Assembly (NCBI GenBank): GCA_946414315.1 | Contig: CAMKNZ010000002.1 | Coordinates: 101,010-165,009, forward strand | Source: an uncultured Clostridia bacterium | Lineage (GTDB): Bacteria; Bacillota; Clostridia; Christensenellales; Aristaeellaceae | Direction of reading: 5' to 3' | DNA: 64,000 nucleotides | In this document: positions 25,595 through 34,305 of the stretch, piece after piece | How positions within the stretch are numbered: the first letter of the stretch is position 1 | How the letters are laid out: each line of letters starts with the position of its first letter | Made by a program: the position numbers and the translations under genes | The notes under the pieces: generated by a model | The model's database searches: none | Seen by the model: the letters and a program-made list of their open reading frames with translations, nothing else | Told to the model about the DNA's origin: nothing

Positions 25595-26473
25595 ATGAAA
25601 AAACGCATCCTGTGTTTCCTGACCGCCGCCGTCCTGATCCTGCTGCCCTTGGCCGCCCCGGCGGAAGACGACGACGAATGCCTTCATCCGAACAAAGATC
25701 TCGTCAACGCGAAAGAACCGGAAGTCGGCGTGCCCGGCTATACCGGCGATTACGTCTGCCCGGACTGCCATGCGGTCCTGAAGAAAGGGGATATCATCCC
25801 GGCCCTTGAACCGTCGGTGGGCGAAGCCATGGACGGCTCCCTGGACGAAGACGGCGAAACCGGCGGCGGCTCGTCAACCGGATCCGAAGAACTGCCCGTG
25901 ATCCCCGCGTCTTCGGATCCGCAGCCGGAATCCCAGCCGGAGCCTGAACCCCAGTCCCAGCCGGAATCCCCGACGCAGCCGGAAGTCCCGGCGCAGCCTG
26001 AAACACCGGTACAGCCCGCAGCCCCGGCACAGCCGGAAGCTCCGGCGCAGCCGGAAACCCCGGCACAGACGGAGACCAGGGCTGAAACCCAGCCGGAGGT
26101 CCAACCAGAAACCCCGGTGCAGCCCGCGGCCGTTTCAGCGCAGGAGGCGGAAACACCGCCGGAAGCCCCGCAGGTACCGGAGGCTTCGGAACCCGCCGCG
26201 GAACCCGCTCCGGAACCCGAACCGGTCCCGGTACCTGTCCCGGAACCGGTGCCTGCCGAAGCGCCTGATCCGGCGCCCGCGCCGGCCCCCGCTCCCGCGC
26301 CGAAAACGTCCGGCGGGAGCAGCAAACCCCGGCAGGCCGGACGGGAACCCTTTTCCGAACGGTATCCCTTCCGCCGGGTGAAAATGAACCCCGAACCGGG
26401 GATCCGGGCGGAAGCCGCCGGCACTCCGCTCCGGCCCAAATCCCTTTCTCCCCTGCAGCAAATGGAACGGTAG
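25595..26473 (+). CDS. Secreted Pro/Glu-rich low-complexity protein with CxxC pair
   Basis: A 292-residue protein. It has a signal peptide (MKKRILCFLTAAVLILLPLAAP), then a short segment with E-C-L-H-P and V-C-P-D-C-H (a possible metal site resembling the C-x-H...CxxC part of the protein at 12767). About 160 residues of P-x-x-P repeats follow, rich in Gln, Glu, Ala and Pro (QPE, APA). The C-terminus is basic and Ser/Gly/Arg-rich. The Pro-rich region looks like a wall-spanning stalk. I prefer ATG 25595 with CGGAG about 8 bases upstream over GTG 25586. No cell-wall sorting signal is present. Confidence 0.65.
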   Translation: MKKRILCFLTAAVLILLPLAAPAEDDDECLHPNKDLVNAKEPEVGVPGYTGDYVCPDCHAVLKKGDIIPALEPSVGEAMDGSLDEDGETGGGSSTGSEELPVIPASSDPQPESQPEPEPQSQPESPTQPEVPAQPETPVQPAAPAQPEAPAQPETPAQTETRAETQPEVQPETPVQPAAVSAQEAETPPEAPQVPEASEPAAEPAPEPEPVPVPVPEPVPAEAPDPAPAPAPAPAPKTSGGSSKPRQAGREPFSERYPFRRVKMNPEPGIRAEAAGTPLRPKSLSPLQQMER

Positions 26474-26556
26474 GAGAGGTCCGTTCCGTTCCCCCTTCTC
26501 CCAAAAATCGAACAAAACTGCAAAAAAGGAACGAAAAGACCCGTTCCCATCGTTCC
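26464..26556 (+). promoter_or_regulatory. Five GGAACG/CGTTCC copies before leuS, including a stem-loop
   Basis: GGAACGG (26464-26470) pairs with CCGTTCC (26481-26487) across the end of the preceding gene. A second inverted pair is GGAACG (26528-26533) with CGTTCC (26542-26547), and a further CGTTCC lies at 26551-26556, just before a TATACT -10 box (26576-26581). It may be a terminator remnant or an operator array. Confidence 0.45.
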
Positions 26557-26616
26557 CAAACGGCTGTAAATATGCTATACTGCTTTCAATTCTTTTGAAG
26601 GATCAGGTGAAGCAGC

Positions 26617-29040
26617 ATGGACCGCATTTATGACCCGAAGATCATCGAGCCGAAATGGCAGAAATTCTGGGAGGAGCACAAGACCTTCGCCACGGACGTC
26701 TGGGACTTTTCAAAGCCCAAGTTCTACGCCCTGGATATGTTCCCCTATCCCAGCGGCGTCGGCCTGCACGCCGGCCATCCGGAAGGCTATACCGCCACGG
26801 ACATCGTCAGCCGCATGAAGCGCATGCAGGGCTATAACGTCCTCCATCCCATGGGCTACGACTCCTTCGGCCTGCCCGCGGAACAGTACGCCGTGACCAC
26901 CGGCCACCATCCGGAAGGCTTTACCCAGGAGAACATCAAAACCTTCAGCCGCCAGCTGAAGGAGCTGGGTTTCGACTATGACTGGGACAAGATGATCGCC
27001 ACCAGCGATCCGGAGTTCTACAAGTGGACCCAGTGGATCTTCAAACAGCTTTACCTGGACGGATACGCCCAGTATATCGATATGCCCGTGAACTGGTGCG
27101 AAGAGCTGGGCACCGTGCTTTCCAACGACGAAGTCATCGACGGCAAGAGCGAGCGCGGCGGCTATCCCGTGGTGCGCAAGAACATGAAGCAGTGGGTCAT
27201 CGACCAGCCCGCCTTCGCGGAGAAGCTCCTGGAAGGCCTGGAGGAGATCGACTGGCCGGAGAGCACCAAGGACATGCAGCGCCACTGGATCGGCAAGTCC
27301 ACCGGCGTGGAAGTGAAGTTTCAGATCGTAGGCGGCGGTGAGTTCAGCATCTTCACCACCTGTATCGAGACCATCTACGGCATCACCTTCATGGTGCTGG
27401 CCCCGGACGGCCAGCTGGTGCAGGACCTCATGCCCCGCATCAAAAACCAGGAAGAAGTCAAGGCCTATATTGAAGAAACCCGCAAGAAGAACGACATGGA
27501 CCGGACGGAGCTGAACAAGGGCAAGACCGGCTGCCGCCTGGAAGGCGTCAAATGCATCAACCCCGCCAACGGCAAGGAAGCGGAGCTGTTCATCGGCGAC
27601 TTCGTGCTGGCCAGCTACGGCACCGGCGCGGTCATGGCCGTTCCCAGCCACGACCAGCGCGACTTTGAGTACGCCGTGGCCCACAACATCCCCATGATCC
27701 AGGTCATCGACGGCGCGGACGTCTCCGAACACGCCTTCGAAAAACAGGACTACCTGGGCAAGGGCTGCAGGCTCATCAACAGCGAAGAATTCACCGGCCT
27801 CACCGTGGAGGAAGCCAAGGAAGCCATCACCGCGAAGCTGGAAAAGATGGGCGTGGCCAAGCGCACGGTCAACTACCACTTCCGGGAATGGATCTTCGCC
27901 CGCCAGCGCTACTGGGGCGAGCCCGTGCCGGTGGTCCACACCGAAGACGGAAAAATCTACCCCCTGCCGGACGAAGAGCTCCCGCTCATCCTGCCCGAGC
28001 TGGAAGACTATAAAGGAAAGAACGGCAAAGCCCCGCTGGAGAACGCCGAAGAGTGGAAACACTACGACAGAAACGGCGTCAAAGGCCTGCGGGAGACCAG
28101 CACCATGCCCGGCTCCGCCGGCAGCAGCTGGTACTATATGCGCTACATCGACCCGCACAACGACAAGACCTTCGCGGACTACAAGCTCCTGGAGCACTGG
28201 CTGCCGGTGGATCTGTACATCGGCGGACCGGAGCACGCCGTGGGCCACCTCATGTACAGCCGCATCTGGAACCGCTACCTCTATGACAAGGGCCTGAGCC
28301 CGGTAAAGGAACCTTTCAAAAAGCTGGTCCACCAGGGCATGATCCTGGGCGAGAACGGCATCAAGATGGGCAAGCGCTTCCCGAAATACGTAGTCAACCC
28401 CAGCGACATCGTGGACAAGTACGGCGCGGACACCCTCCGCCTGTATGAGATGTTCATGGGACCGCTGGAAGTTTCCAAACCCTGGAGCCCCCAGGGCGTG
28501 GAAGGCGCCCGGAAGTTCCTCAACCGCGTCTGGACCTTCTTCACCAATGAAGAAAACATTACCGCGGAGAGCGACGGCGCCCTGGACCGGGTGTTCCACC
28601 AGACGGTGAAAAAGGTGACCGGGGACTTTGAGACCCTGGGCTTCAACACCGCGATCAGCCAGATGATGATCTTCGTGAACGCCTGCTACAAGAACGGCAC
28701 CTGCCCCAAGGCCTATGCCGAAGCCTTCGTGAAGATGCTCAGCTGCATCTGCCCCCATATCGGGGAGGAGATGTGGTCGATCCTCGGCCATGAAGAAAGC
28801 CTGGCCTACGAACCCTGGCCCGCCTGGGACGAGGAGAAGATCAAAGAAGACACGATCCAGATCCCGGTCCAGGTCAACGGCAAGGTCCGCGCCACCGTGG
28901 AAATCGGGGTGGACGAGGAACAGGCCAGCGTCCTGGAAAAAGCCCACGCCATGAAGAACGTCCAGTCCTTCCTCGACGGCAAGACCATCGTCAAGGAGAT
29001 CTACGTCAAAGGCCGGATCGTGAACATCGTGGTGAAATGA
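26617..29040 (+). CDS. leuS: Leucyl-tRNA synthetase
   Basis: Class I synthetase charging tRNA-Leu; 807 residues, the bacterial length. The HIGH-type motif is HAGH in P-Y-P-S-G-V-G-L-H-A-G-H. The CP1 editing domain is present, with GTGAVMAVPSHDQRDFEYA. The second active-site motif is unusual: the normal KMSKS reads K-M-G-K-R (in NGIKMGKRFP). The C-terminal anticodon and tRNA-binding region is complete, ending in V-K-G-R-I-V-N-I-V. A TATACT -10 box lies 36 bases upstream; no T-box was seen in the 143-bp leader. Confidence 0.97.
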   Translation: MDRIYDPKIIEPKWQKFWEEHKTFATDVWDFSKPKFYALDMFPYPSGVGLHAGHPEGYTATDIVSRMKRMQGYNVLHPMGYDSFGLPAEQYAVTTGHHPEGFTQENIKTFSRQLKELGFDYDWDKMIATSDPEFYKWTQWIFKQLYLDGYAQYIDMPVNWCEELGTVLSNDEVIDGKSERGGYPVVRKNMKQWVIDQPAFAEKLLEGLEEIDWPESTKDMQRHWIGKSTGVEVKFQIVGGGEFSIFTTCIETIYGITFMVLAPDGQLVQDLMPRIKNQEEVKAYIEETRKKNDMDRTELNKGKTGCRLEGVKCINPANGKEAELFIGDFVLASYGTGAVMAVPSHDQRDFEYAVAHNIPMIQVIDGADVSEHAFEKQDYLGKGCRLINSEEFTGLTVEEAKEAITAKLEKMGVAKRTVNYHFREWIFARQRYWGEPVPVVHTEDGKIYPLPDEELPLILPELEDYKGKNGKAPLENAEEWKHYDRNGVKGLRETSTMPGSAGSSWYYMRYIDPHNDKTFADYKLLEHWLPVDLYIGGPEHAVGHLMYSRIWNRYLYDKGLSPVKEPFKKLVHQGMILGENGIKMGKRFPKYVVNPSDIVDKYGADTLRLYEMFMGPLEVSKPWSPQGVEGARKFLNRVWTFFTNEENITAESDGALDRVFHQTVKKVTGDFETLGFNTAISQMMIFVNACYKNGTCPKAYAEAFVKMLSCICPHIGEEMWSILGHEESLAYEPWPAWDEEKIKEDTIQIPVQVNGKVRATVEIGVDEEQASVLEKAHAMKNVQSFLDGKTIVKEIYVKGRIVNIVVK

Positions 29041-29058
29041 ATAATGATCACAGAATTT

Positions 29059-29092
29059 GGTGTCGGCAGCGCGCCGGCACCTTTTCTGTTTC
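29059..29092 (+). terminator. Intrinsic terminator of leuS
   Basis: GGTGTCGGC (29059-29067) pairs with GCCGGCACC (29073-29081), one G-U pair, followed by TTTTCTGTTT. Confidence 0.8.
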
Positions 29093-29142
29093 ATCAATTC
29101 TTGTTACTCCCGCTGTCATCTTATATTGTTTCATCTTTTTTC

Positions 29143-29176
29143 AAATTATGAATTATGAATTATGAATTATGAATTG
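29143..29176. repeat. AT-rich heptamer repeat, copy 5
   Basis: Four near-perfect tandem units of GAATTAT immediately upstream of the -35 box of the SH3-domain protein gene; the most regular copy in the window. Confidence 0.85.
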
Positions 29177-29183
29177 AATGTGG

Positions 29184-29212
29184 TTGACATTGTAATATTT
29201 TCGTAATACAAT
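29184..29212 (+). promoter_or_regulatory. Sigma-A promoter of the SH3-domain protein gene
   Basis: TTGACA (29184-29189), a 17-bp spacer, and TACAAT (29207-29212), directly downstream of heptamer repeat copy 5. Confidence 0.85.
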
Positions 29213-29279
29213 AATGCTGTATTTTCAGATACATGTATTTTGATGTGTATTCCGACTAATCTGTTGAGGTGAACCGTTC

Positions 29280-31664
29280 ATGACCGTGAATCGCCGCCTG
29301 ATTTCCATCGCGCTGGCCCTGTGCCTGATGCTTACGCTGATCCCCTCCGCAACGGGGACCCTTCCTTCCGCACGCGCGGAAGGCGCAGGCTCAAACTACG
29401 GCATCGTCATCAAGGACACGGTCCATACCCGCGTCGCGCCCGAGGACAAGATCGCCTTTGACCTGCCGATCAACCACGTCTGCGAAATCCGGGAGACCCG
29501 GGTCGTGAACAAGGTCACCTGGTACAAGATTGCGACCGTCAATCCGGAGCGGAAGAACAACGATATCCATATCGTCTGGATCCGCGGCGACTGCTTCTCG
29601 GTGCTGACCGCCGAACAGTACGCCCAGTACAGCCAGAGCGGCACCATCGCCACCCCGACGCCGATCCCGACCAATAACGGCGGCGGCCAGCCGACGCCCA
29701 CCCCGACCCCCGCGCCCAACAACGGCAAGAGCGTGGACCTGCCCGCCATCGAGGGCTCCATCGGTTCCGTCACCGCGGGCGGCACCAACTTCCGGGAAGG
29801 CCCCGGCACCGGCTACCACAGCATCGAACGCCTCGACCGGAATACCCAGGTCGAACTGCTGACGATCCCCTCCATCCGCGGCAACGGGAACACCTTCTTC
29901 AAGGTCCGCTACAACGGTGTCGTCGGCTATATCATGAGCGACTTCATTTCCATCATCAGCGGCGGCCCCTCCAACGGGGAAACCACGGTCGTCACCCCGA
30001 CGCCGGCGCCCACCAACAACGGAAACAGCAATAATAATTCCAATTCCGGCTCCGGCACCACCACCGGCTCCTATGTCAAGCTGATCCTGAGCAGCTGCCA
30101 CCTGCGGAACGCTCCCGACGGCGACTATGACAAGGACCACGACTGGGAAGGCCGCGGTTCCACCCTGCCGCTGAACGGCAGCGCCGTGCAGAAGGGCGGC
30201 TATACCTGGTATCCGGTCAGCAAGGACGGAAAGACCTACTACGTCCGCAACGACTGCGTGGAAGTGGTCAACAGCGGCGCGACGCCCACCGCGACCTACG
30301 CCACCGGCCTGATCACCCCCACGCCCGTCCCCTCCGGCGACGCCCTGGGCTACGTCCGGACCATCAAGGGCGGCTGCAACCTCCGCGCCACCATCTCCGG
30401 CACGGTCATCAAGCAGATCGGCAAGAACGTGACCCTGCCTTATCTCCTGGAGCCGGTCCAGAAGAACGGCTACACCTGGTATTTCGTGGCGGACGGCGCC
30501 AACCGCGGCTACCTGCGCAGCGACGTCGTGAAAAAGGTAAGCGCGCCCAATCCCACCGCCACGCCCACGGCTGCGCCCGACGGCAGCGTCACCCCGACGC
30601 CGACCCCGGCCACCGGCCTGATCACCCCTACGCCCGAACCGACCCGGGAGCCCACCGGCTACCTGAAGACCACCTCCGGCGGCGTCAACCTGCGGAAAAA
30701 GGCCGGCTATACCGACCCCATCGGCCAGATCGCCAAAAACGTGGTCATGCCCTATTACGGCGAACCGACCAAGGTCAAGGGCGTCCTCTGGTATAACGTG
30801 GATCACAAGACCCTGGGAAACGGCTGGGTCCACGCGGACTATGTGACCAAGTGCAACTCCGACGGTTCCGCCATCGCGACGCCGACCCCTGCGCCGACCA
30901 ACACGCCTGAACCCGGCACCACCCCGGCGCCCGACGGCGGCGGCGCCCAGGAAGCCACCTATACCACGCTGAAGACCGGTTCCACCGGCAACGCGGTCAA
31001 GAACCTGGTAACCGAGCTGAAGAAACAGGGCTATTACAGCGGCAACATCACCAACAAATACACCACCGCCGTGGCGGACGCCGTGAAGGCGTTCCAGAAG
31101 GCGAAGGGCCTGTCCGTGGACGGCGTCGCCGGCGCGGCGACCCAGCATAAGCTGTTCGGCACGGTGCCCGTCGGCGCCGGCGACACCAGCAACCTGACCA
31201 TGACCCTGTACCCGGCCGAAAAGATCGACTGGTACACCGGCGGCATCAACGAGCTGTGGGCCAGGGGCAGCAACTATAAGGTTTACGACGTGAAGACCGG
31301 TATCGTCTGGTGGGCGCACCGCTGGGCCGGCGGCCTGCACGTGGACGCGGAGCCGCTGACCGCGGCCGATACCGCCCGGCTGTGCCGGTGCTACGGCGTC
31401 ACCACCAGCCAGGAGATCGCCAGCAAGAACCTGTACCAGCGGCGCCCGCTGCTGGTCACCATCGGCTCCCGGACCTTCGCCTGCTCACTGTACGGCGTAC
31501 CGCACAACTATCCGGAAGGCGATACCATTTCCACCAACGAGTATCGGGGCCAGCTGTGCATCCACTTCACCAACAGCCGCACCCACAACAGCAACAAGGT
31601 GGACACCGGCCACGAGGAAGCGATCCAGTACGCCTGGGAGCACGCCCCGAACGGACATCAGTAA
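29280..31664 (+). CDS. Secreted multi-SH3, peptidoglycan-binding protein with unknown C-terminal domain
   Basis: A 794-residue exported protein. It has a signal peptide (about 1-36, ending SARAEG), then about five bacterial SH3-like domains (recognised by V-N-L-R/C-N-L-R and W-Y-x-V patterns, about residues 37-540) separated by Thr-Pro linkers (TPTPTPAP). A PG_binding_1 domain follows (about 560-630: GSTGNAVKNLVTELKKQGYY). The last 150 residues are a distinct domain rich in Trp/His (W-W-A-H-R-W-A-G-G, later L-C-I-H-F-T-N-S-R-T-H-N-S), which I cannot assign; the conserved His/Cys/Asp residues suggest an enzyme, possibly acting on the wall. It has its own promoter and terminator. Confidence 0.85.
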   Translation: MTVNRRLISIALALCLMLTLIPSATGTLPSARAEGAGSNYGIVIKDTVHTRVAPEDKIAFDLPINHVCEIRETRVVNKVTWYKIATVNPERKNNDIHIVWIRGDCFSVLTAEQYAQYSQSGTIATPTPIPTNNGGGQPTPTPTPAPNNGKSVDLPAIEGSIGSVTAGGTNFREGPGTGYHSIERLDRNTQVELLTIPSIRGNGNTFFKVRYNGVVGYIMSDFISIISGGPSNGETTVVTPTPAPTNNGNSNNNSNSGSGTTTGSYVKLILSSCHLRNAPDGDYDKDHDWEGRGSTLPLNGSAVQKGGYTWYPVSKDGKTYYVRNDCVEVVNSGATPTATYATGLITPTPVPSGDALGYVRTIKGGCNLRATISGTVIKQIGKNVTLPYLLEPVQKNGYTWYFVADGANRGYLRSDVVKKVSAPNPTATPTAAPDGSVTPTPTPATGLITPTPEPTREPTGYLKTTSGGVNLRKKAGYTDPIGQIAKNVVMPYYGEPTKVKGVLWYNVDHKTLGNGWVHADYVTKCNSDGSAIATPTPAPTNTPEPGTTPAPDGGGAQEATYTTLKTGSTGNAVKNLVTELKKQGYYSGNITNKYTTAVADAVKAFQKAKGLSVDGVAGAATQHKLFGTVPVGAGDTSNLTMTLYPAEKIDWYTGGINELWARGSNYKVYDVKTGIVWWAHRWAGGLHVDAEPLTAADTARLCRCYGVTTSQEIASKNLYQRRPLLVTIGSRTFACSLYGVPHNYPEGDTISTNEYRGQLCIHFTNSRTHNSNKVDTGHEEAIQYAWEHAPNGHQ

Positions 31665-31680
31665 TTCCGATCACAAACCC

Positions 31681-31710
31681 GGGCAGGACTTAAATGTCCT
31701 GCCCTTTTGT
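31681..31710 (+). terminator. Intrinsic terminator of the SH3-domain gene
   Basis: GGGCAGGAC (31681-31689) and GTCCTGCCC (31696-31704), a 9-bp perfect stem, followed by TTTTGTG. The loop also supplies a poor -35 element for the radA promoter. Confidence 0.88.
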
Positions 31711-31718
31711 GTTATAAT
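31690..31718 (+). promoter_or_regulatory. Promoter of radA
   Basis: TTAAAT (31690-31695), a 17-bp spacer, and consensus TATAAT (31713-31718). The -35 overlaps the loop of the preceding terminator. Confidence 0.65.
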
Positions 31719-31745
31719 ATCCTATCTCTTTTTTGAGGTGAAACG

Positions 31746-33116
31746 ATGGCAAAGGACAAGAGCATGTTCGAATGTACCGCCTGCGGGTACCAGACCCCGA
31801 GATGGGTCGGCCGCTGCCCCGGCTGCGGCGCCTGGAACACACTGGAGGAGAGCCTCCAGGCCGTGCCGGACAGCAAGGCCGGCAAGGTCGCCGCGAACCA
31901 GCGCCCCGGCACCGGCGCCAAACCCCTGGCCCTGAAGGACATCCCTGAGGATATCACCCTGCGCACCGGCACCGGCATCAGCGAACTGGACCGGGTGCTG
32001 GGCGGCGGCATCGTCGAAGGCGGGCTGATCCTGATCGGCGGCGATCCGGGCATCGGCAAGAGCACCCTGCTCCTGCAGGTGTGCGACCACCTGGCGAAAA
32101 GCGGAAAGCGCGCCCTGTATGTCAGCGGCGAGGAATCCGCCCGGCAGATCAAGCTCCGGGCAAGGCGCCTGGGCATTGAGAGCGATCTGTACGTCCTGGC
32201 GGAGAACGCCCTGGACGCCATCGAAAGCAAGATCCGGGAACTGCAGCCGGATACGGCGGTCATCGACAGCATCCAGACCATGTACCGGCCGGAAATGACC
32301 AGCGCCCCGGGCAGCGTCAGCCAGATCCGGGAATGCACCAGCCTGATCATGCGCCTGTGCAAGGAAACCGGCACCAGCGTCTTCCTCGTGGGCCACGTGA
32401 CCAAGGACGGCGCCATCGCCGGTCCCCGGATGCTGGAGCACATGGTGGACGTGGTCCTGTATTTCGAAGGCGACCGGCAGCAGGATTACCGGCTGCTGCG
32501 GGCGGTGAAGAACCGCTTCGGTTCCGTGAACGAGCTGGGCGTCTTCCGGATGACCGGCCAGGGCATGCAGGTGGTGGAAAACCCCAGTGAGGAACTGCTG
32601 AGCCACCGGGCCAAGGGCGCCAGCGGAAGCACGGTCTTCTGCGGCGTGGAAGGCAGCCGGCCCCTCCTGTGCGACGTACAGGCCCTGACCAGCCCCACCT
32701 TCTACGGCACACCCCGGCGGGCGGTGAACGGCGCGGACAGCGGCCGGGTCTCCATGCTGCTGGCGGTGCTCGAGAAGCGGGCGAACCAGCGGACTTATAA
32801 TCAGGATGTGTATATCAACGTGGCCGGCGGCCTGGAGCTCAGCGAGCCGGCAGCAGACCTGGCCCTGTGCGTGGCCGTGGCCTCCAGCCTGAAAGACAAG
32901 GCCGTCGGTCCCGAAATCGCCGTCATGGGCGAAGTCGGCCTGGCAGGCGAAGTGCGCACCGTGCCCCAGTGTGAACGCCGCATCAGCGAATGCGCCCGCC
33001 TGGGCTTCACCACCATCGTGGTTCCCCGCGCCAACGCCCAGCGTGTTTCCGCCCCCGCCGGCGTCAGGGTCATCGGCGTCGACACCGTCGCCCAGGCTCT
33101 GAGCGTTATCTTTTAA
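31746..33116 (+). CDS. radA: DNA repair protein RadA (Sms)
   Basis: A 456-residue RecA-like ATPase/helicase that helps process recombination intermediates. The N-terminal zinc finger is C-T-A-C-G...C-P-G-C-G; Walker A is GGDPGIGKST; the RadA-specific KNRFG motif is in VKNRFGSVNELG; the C-terminal Lon-like domain is complete. It is followed 15 bp later by the PIN/TRAM gene, the same order as radA-yacL in Bacillus. Confidence 0.97.
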   Translation: MAKDKSMFECTACGYQTPRWVGRCPGCGAWNTLEESLQAVPDSKAGKVAANQRPGTGAKPLALKDIPEDITLRTGTGISELDRVLGGGIVEGGLILIGGDPGIGKSTLLLQVCDHLAKSGKRALYVSGEESARQIKLRARRLGIESDLYVLAENALDAIESKIRELQPDTAVIDSIQTMYRPEMTSAPGSVSQIRECTSLIMRLCKETGTSVFLVGHVTKDGAIAGPRMLEHMVDVVLYFEGDRQQDYRLLRAVKNRFGSVNELGVFRMTGQGMQVVENPSEELLSHRAKGASGSTVFCGVEGSRPLLCDVQALTSPTFYGTPRRAVNGADSGRVSMLLAVLEKRANQRTYNQDVYINVAGGLELSEPAADLALCVAVASSLKDKAVGPEIAVMGEVGLAGEVRTVPQCERRISECARLGFTTIVVPRANAQRVSAPAGVRVIGVDTVAQALSVIF

Positions 33117-33131
33117 TTTCCGGAGGTAATC

Positions 33132-34226
33132 ATGCGTTCAAGAGCAATGGAAAAGCTTCTCAAGCTTTTACTTGTCCTTCTCGGCATCGGCATCGGCCTG
33201 GCCGTTGCCCAGCTGGGCCTGGCGGTCTACCGCCAGAGCCACCAGACCGCCGACATCCCCACCTGGGTTCCCATGGCGGCCTATACCGGCATGGCGGTCC
33301 TGGGCGGCCTGATCCTGCTGTTGCTCAGCAGCCGGATCATCCGCCGGGTGAGCAGCCTTTCCCGGGATGTGCAGAAGGAATTCGACAAGATGCCGGTCAA
33401 CCAGCTGCTGACCGCTGTCCTGGGCCTGATCCTGGGCCTGATCGTGGCGGCGCTGCTGCGCCAGATGCTCTCCTTCTTCGGGGACGGCATCGCGGGCGCC
33501 GCGCTGACGGCCATCCTGTACCTGACCCTGGGCGCCCTGGGCTATAACATCGGCAAACGGCGGAGCCGGGAGTTCATGGCGATGATCACCCGCCTTTCCG
33601 GCGCCCGTGAAAAAAGCCGTACCCGCAAGCACGGCTATGCCTCCCGCAAATATGTGGATACCAGCGCCATCATCGACGGCCGGATCCTGGAGGTCGCGAA
33701 GACCGGATTCATCGAAGGGGAGTTCGTAATCCCACAGTACGTGGTGGACGAGCTGCAGACCGTGGCCGATTCCGCCGACGACAGCGTGCGCCAGCGGGGC
33801 CGGCGTGGCCTGGAGATCCTGCATGAAATGCAGGGCAGCCTCAAACAGCTGGTCATCGACCCGGCGGACATCGAGGATATCCGGGACGTGGACGTGAAAC
33901 TGCTTCGGCAGGCCCGGGACTGTGGCGGCACGGTGATCACCGTGGACTATAACCTGCAGAAGGCCGCCGCCGTCAGCGACGTGCGGAGCCTGAACGTGAA
34001 CGAGCTGGCGGAAGCCATGCGCCCCGCCGTGGTCCAGGGCATGGACATGCGCGTGCACATTGCCAAGGAAGGCAGGGAACCCGGCCAGGGCGTCGCCCAC
34101 CTGGACGACGGTACGATGGTCGTCGTCGAGAACGGCAAGTCCCGCCTGGGCGAGGACGCGGACATCACCGTCACCAGCGTCCTGCAGACCTCCGCCGGCC
34201 GGATGATCTTCGCAAAGCTGAAGTGA
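33132..34226 (+). CDS. PIN/TRAM-domain membrane protein (YacL-like)
   Basis: A 364-residue protein with about four N-terminal membrane helices (residues 10-150), then a PIN nuclease-like domain starting VDTSAIIDGRI with conserved acidic residues, and a C-terminal TRAM domain (V-A-H-L-D-D-G-T-M-V-V-V-E-N-G). YacL-type proteins are widespread in Gram-positive bacteria next to radA; they are presumed nucleases of uncertain substrate. RBS CGGAGG lies before ATG. Followed by a strong terminator. Confidence 0.92.
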   Translation: MRSRAMEKLLKLLLVLLGIGIGLAVAQLGLAVYRQSHQTADIPTWVPMAAYTGMAVLGGLILLLLSSRIIRRVSSLSRDVQKEFDKMPVNQLLTAVLGLILGLIVAALLRQMLSFFGDGIAGAALTAILYLTLGALGYNIGKRRSREFMAMITRLSGAREKSRTRKHGYASRKYVDTSAIIDGRILEVAKTGFIEGEFVIPQYVVDELQTVADSADDSVRQRGRRGLEILHEMQGSLKQLVIDPADIEDIRDVDVKLLRQARDCGGTVITVDYNLQKAAAVSDVRSLNVNELAEAMRPAVVQGMDMRVHIAKEGREPGQGVAHLDDGTMVVVENGKSRLGEDADITVTSVLQTSAGRMIFAKLK

Positions 34227-34268
34227 GTCAGCAGGGACTGTTCCCGCCGATTCATTTTCCCCAAACAA

Positions 34269-34302
34269 ATAAGGAGTGCTTTCGCACTCCTTATCTTTTT
34301 TT
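34269..34302. terminator. Intrinsic terminator between convergent PIN/TRAM and ABC genes
   Basis: An 11-bp perfect stem, ATAAGGAGTGC with GCACTCCTTAT (34269-34279/34284-34294), TTTC loop, then a run of seven T. Serves the rightward gene; the leftward ABC gene ends 4 bp beyond. Confidence 0.9.
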
Positions 34303-34305
34303 GCC

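Noticed and set aside
25900..26300. Pro/Glu/Gln-rich stretch as a DNA tandem repeat or phage tail-fibre region
   Set aside because: Unit length and codons vary; it is a low-complexity coding region in a secreted protein with a signal peptide.
26710..29097. 795-residue minus-strand open frame
   Set aside because: Exact antisense of leuS, no independent signals.
8772..29176. Heptamer repeat blocks as a CRISPR array
   Set aside because: Units are 7 bp with no unique spacers and no cas genes nearby.
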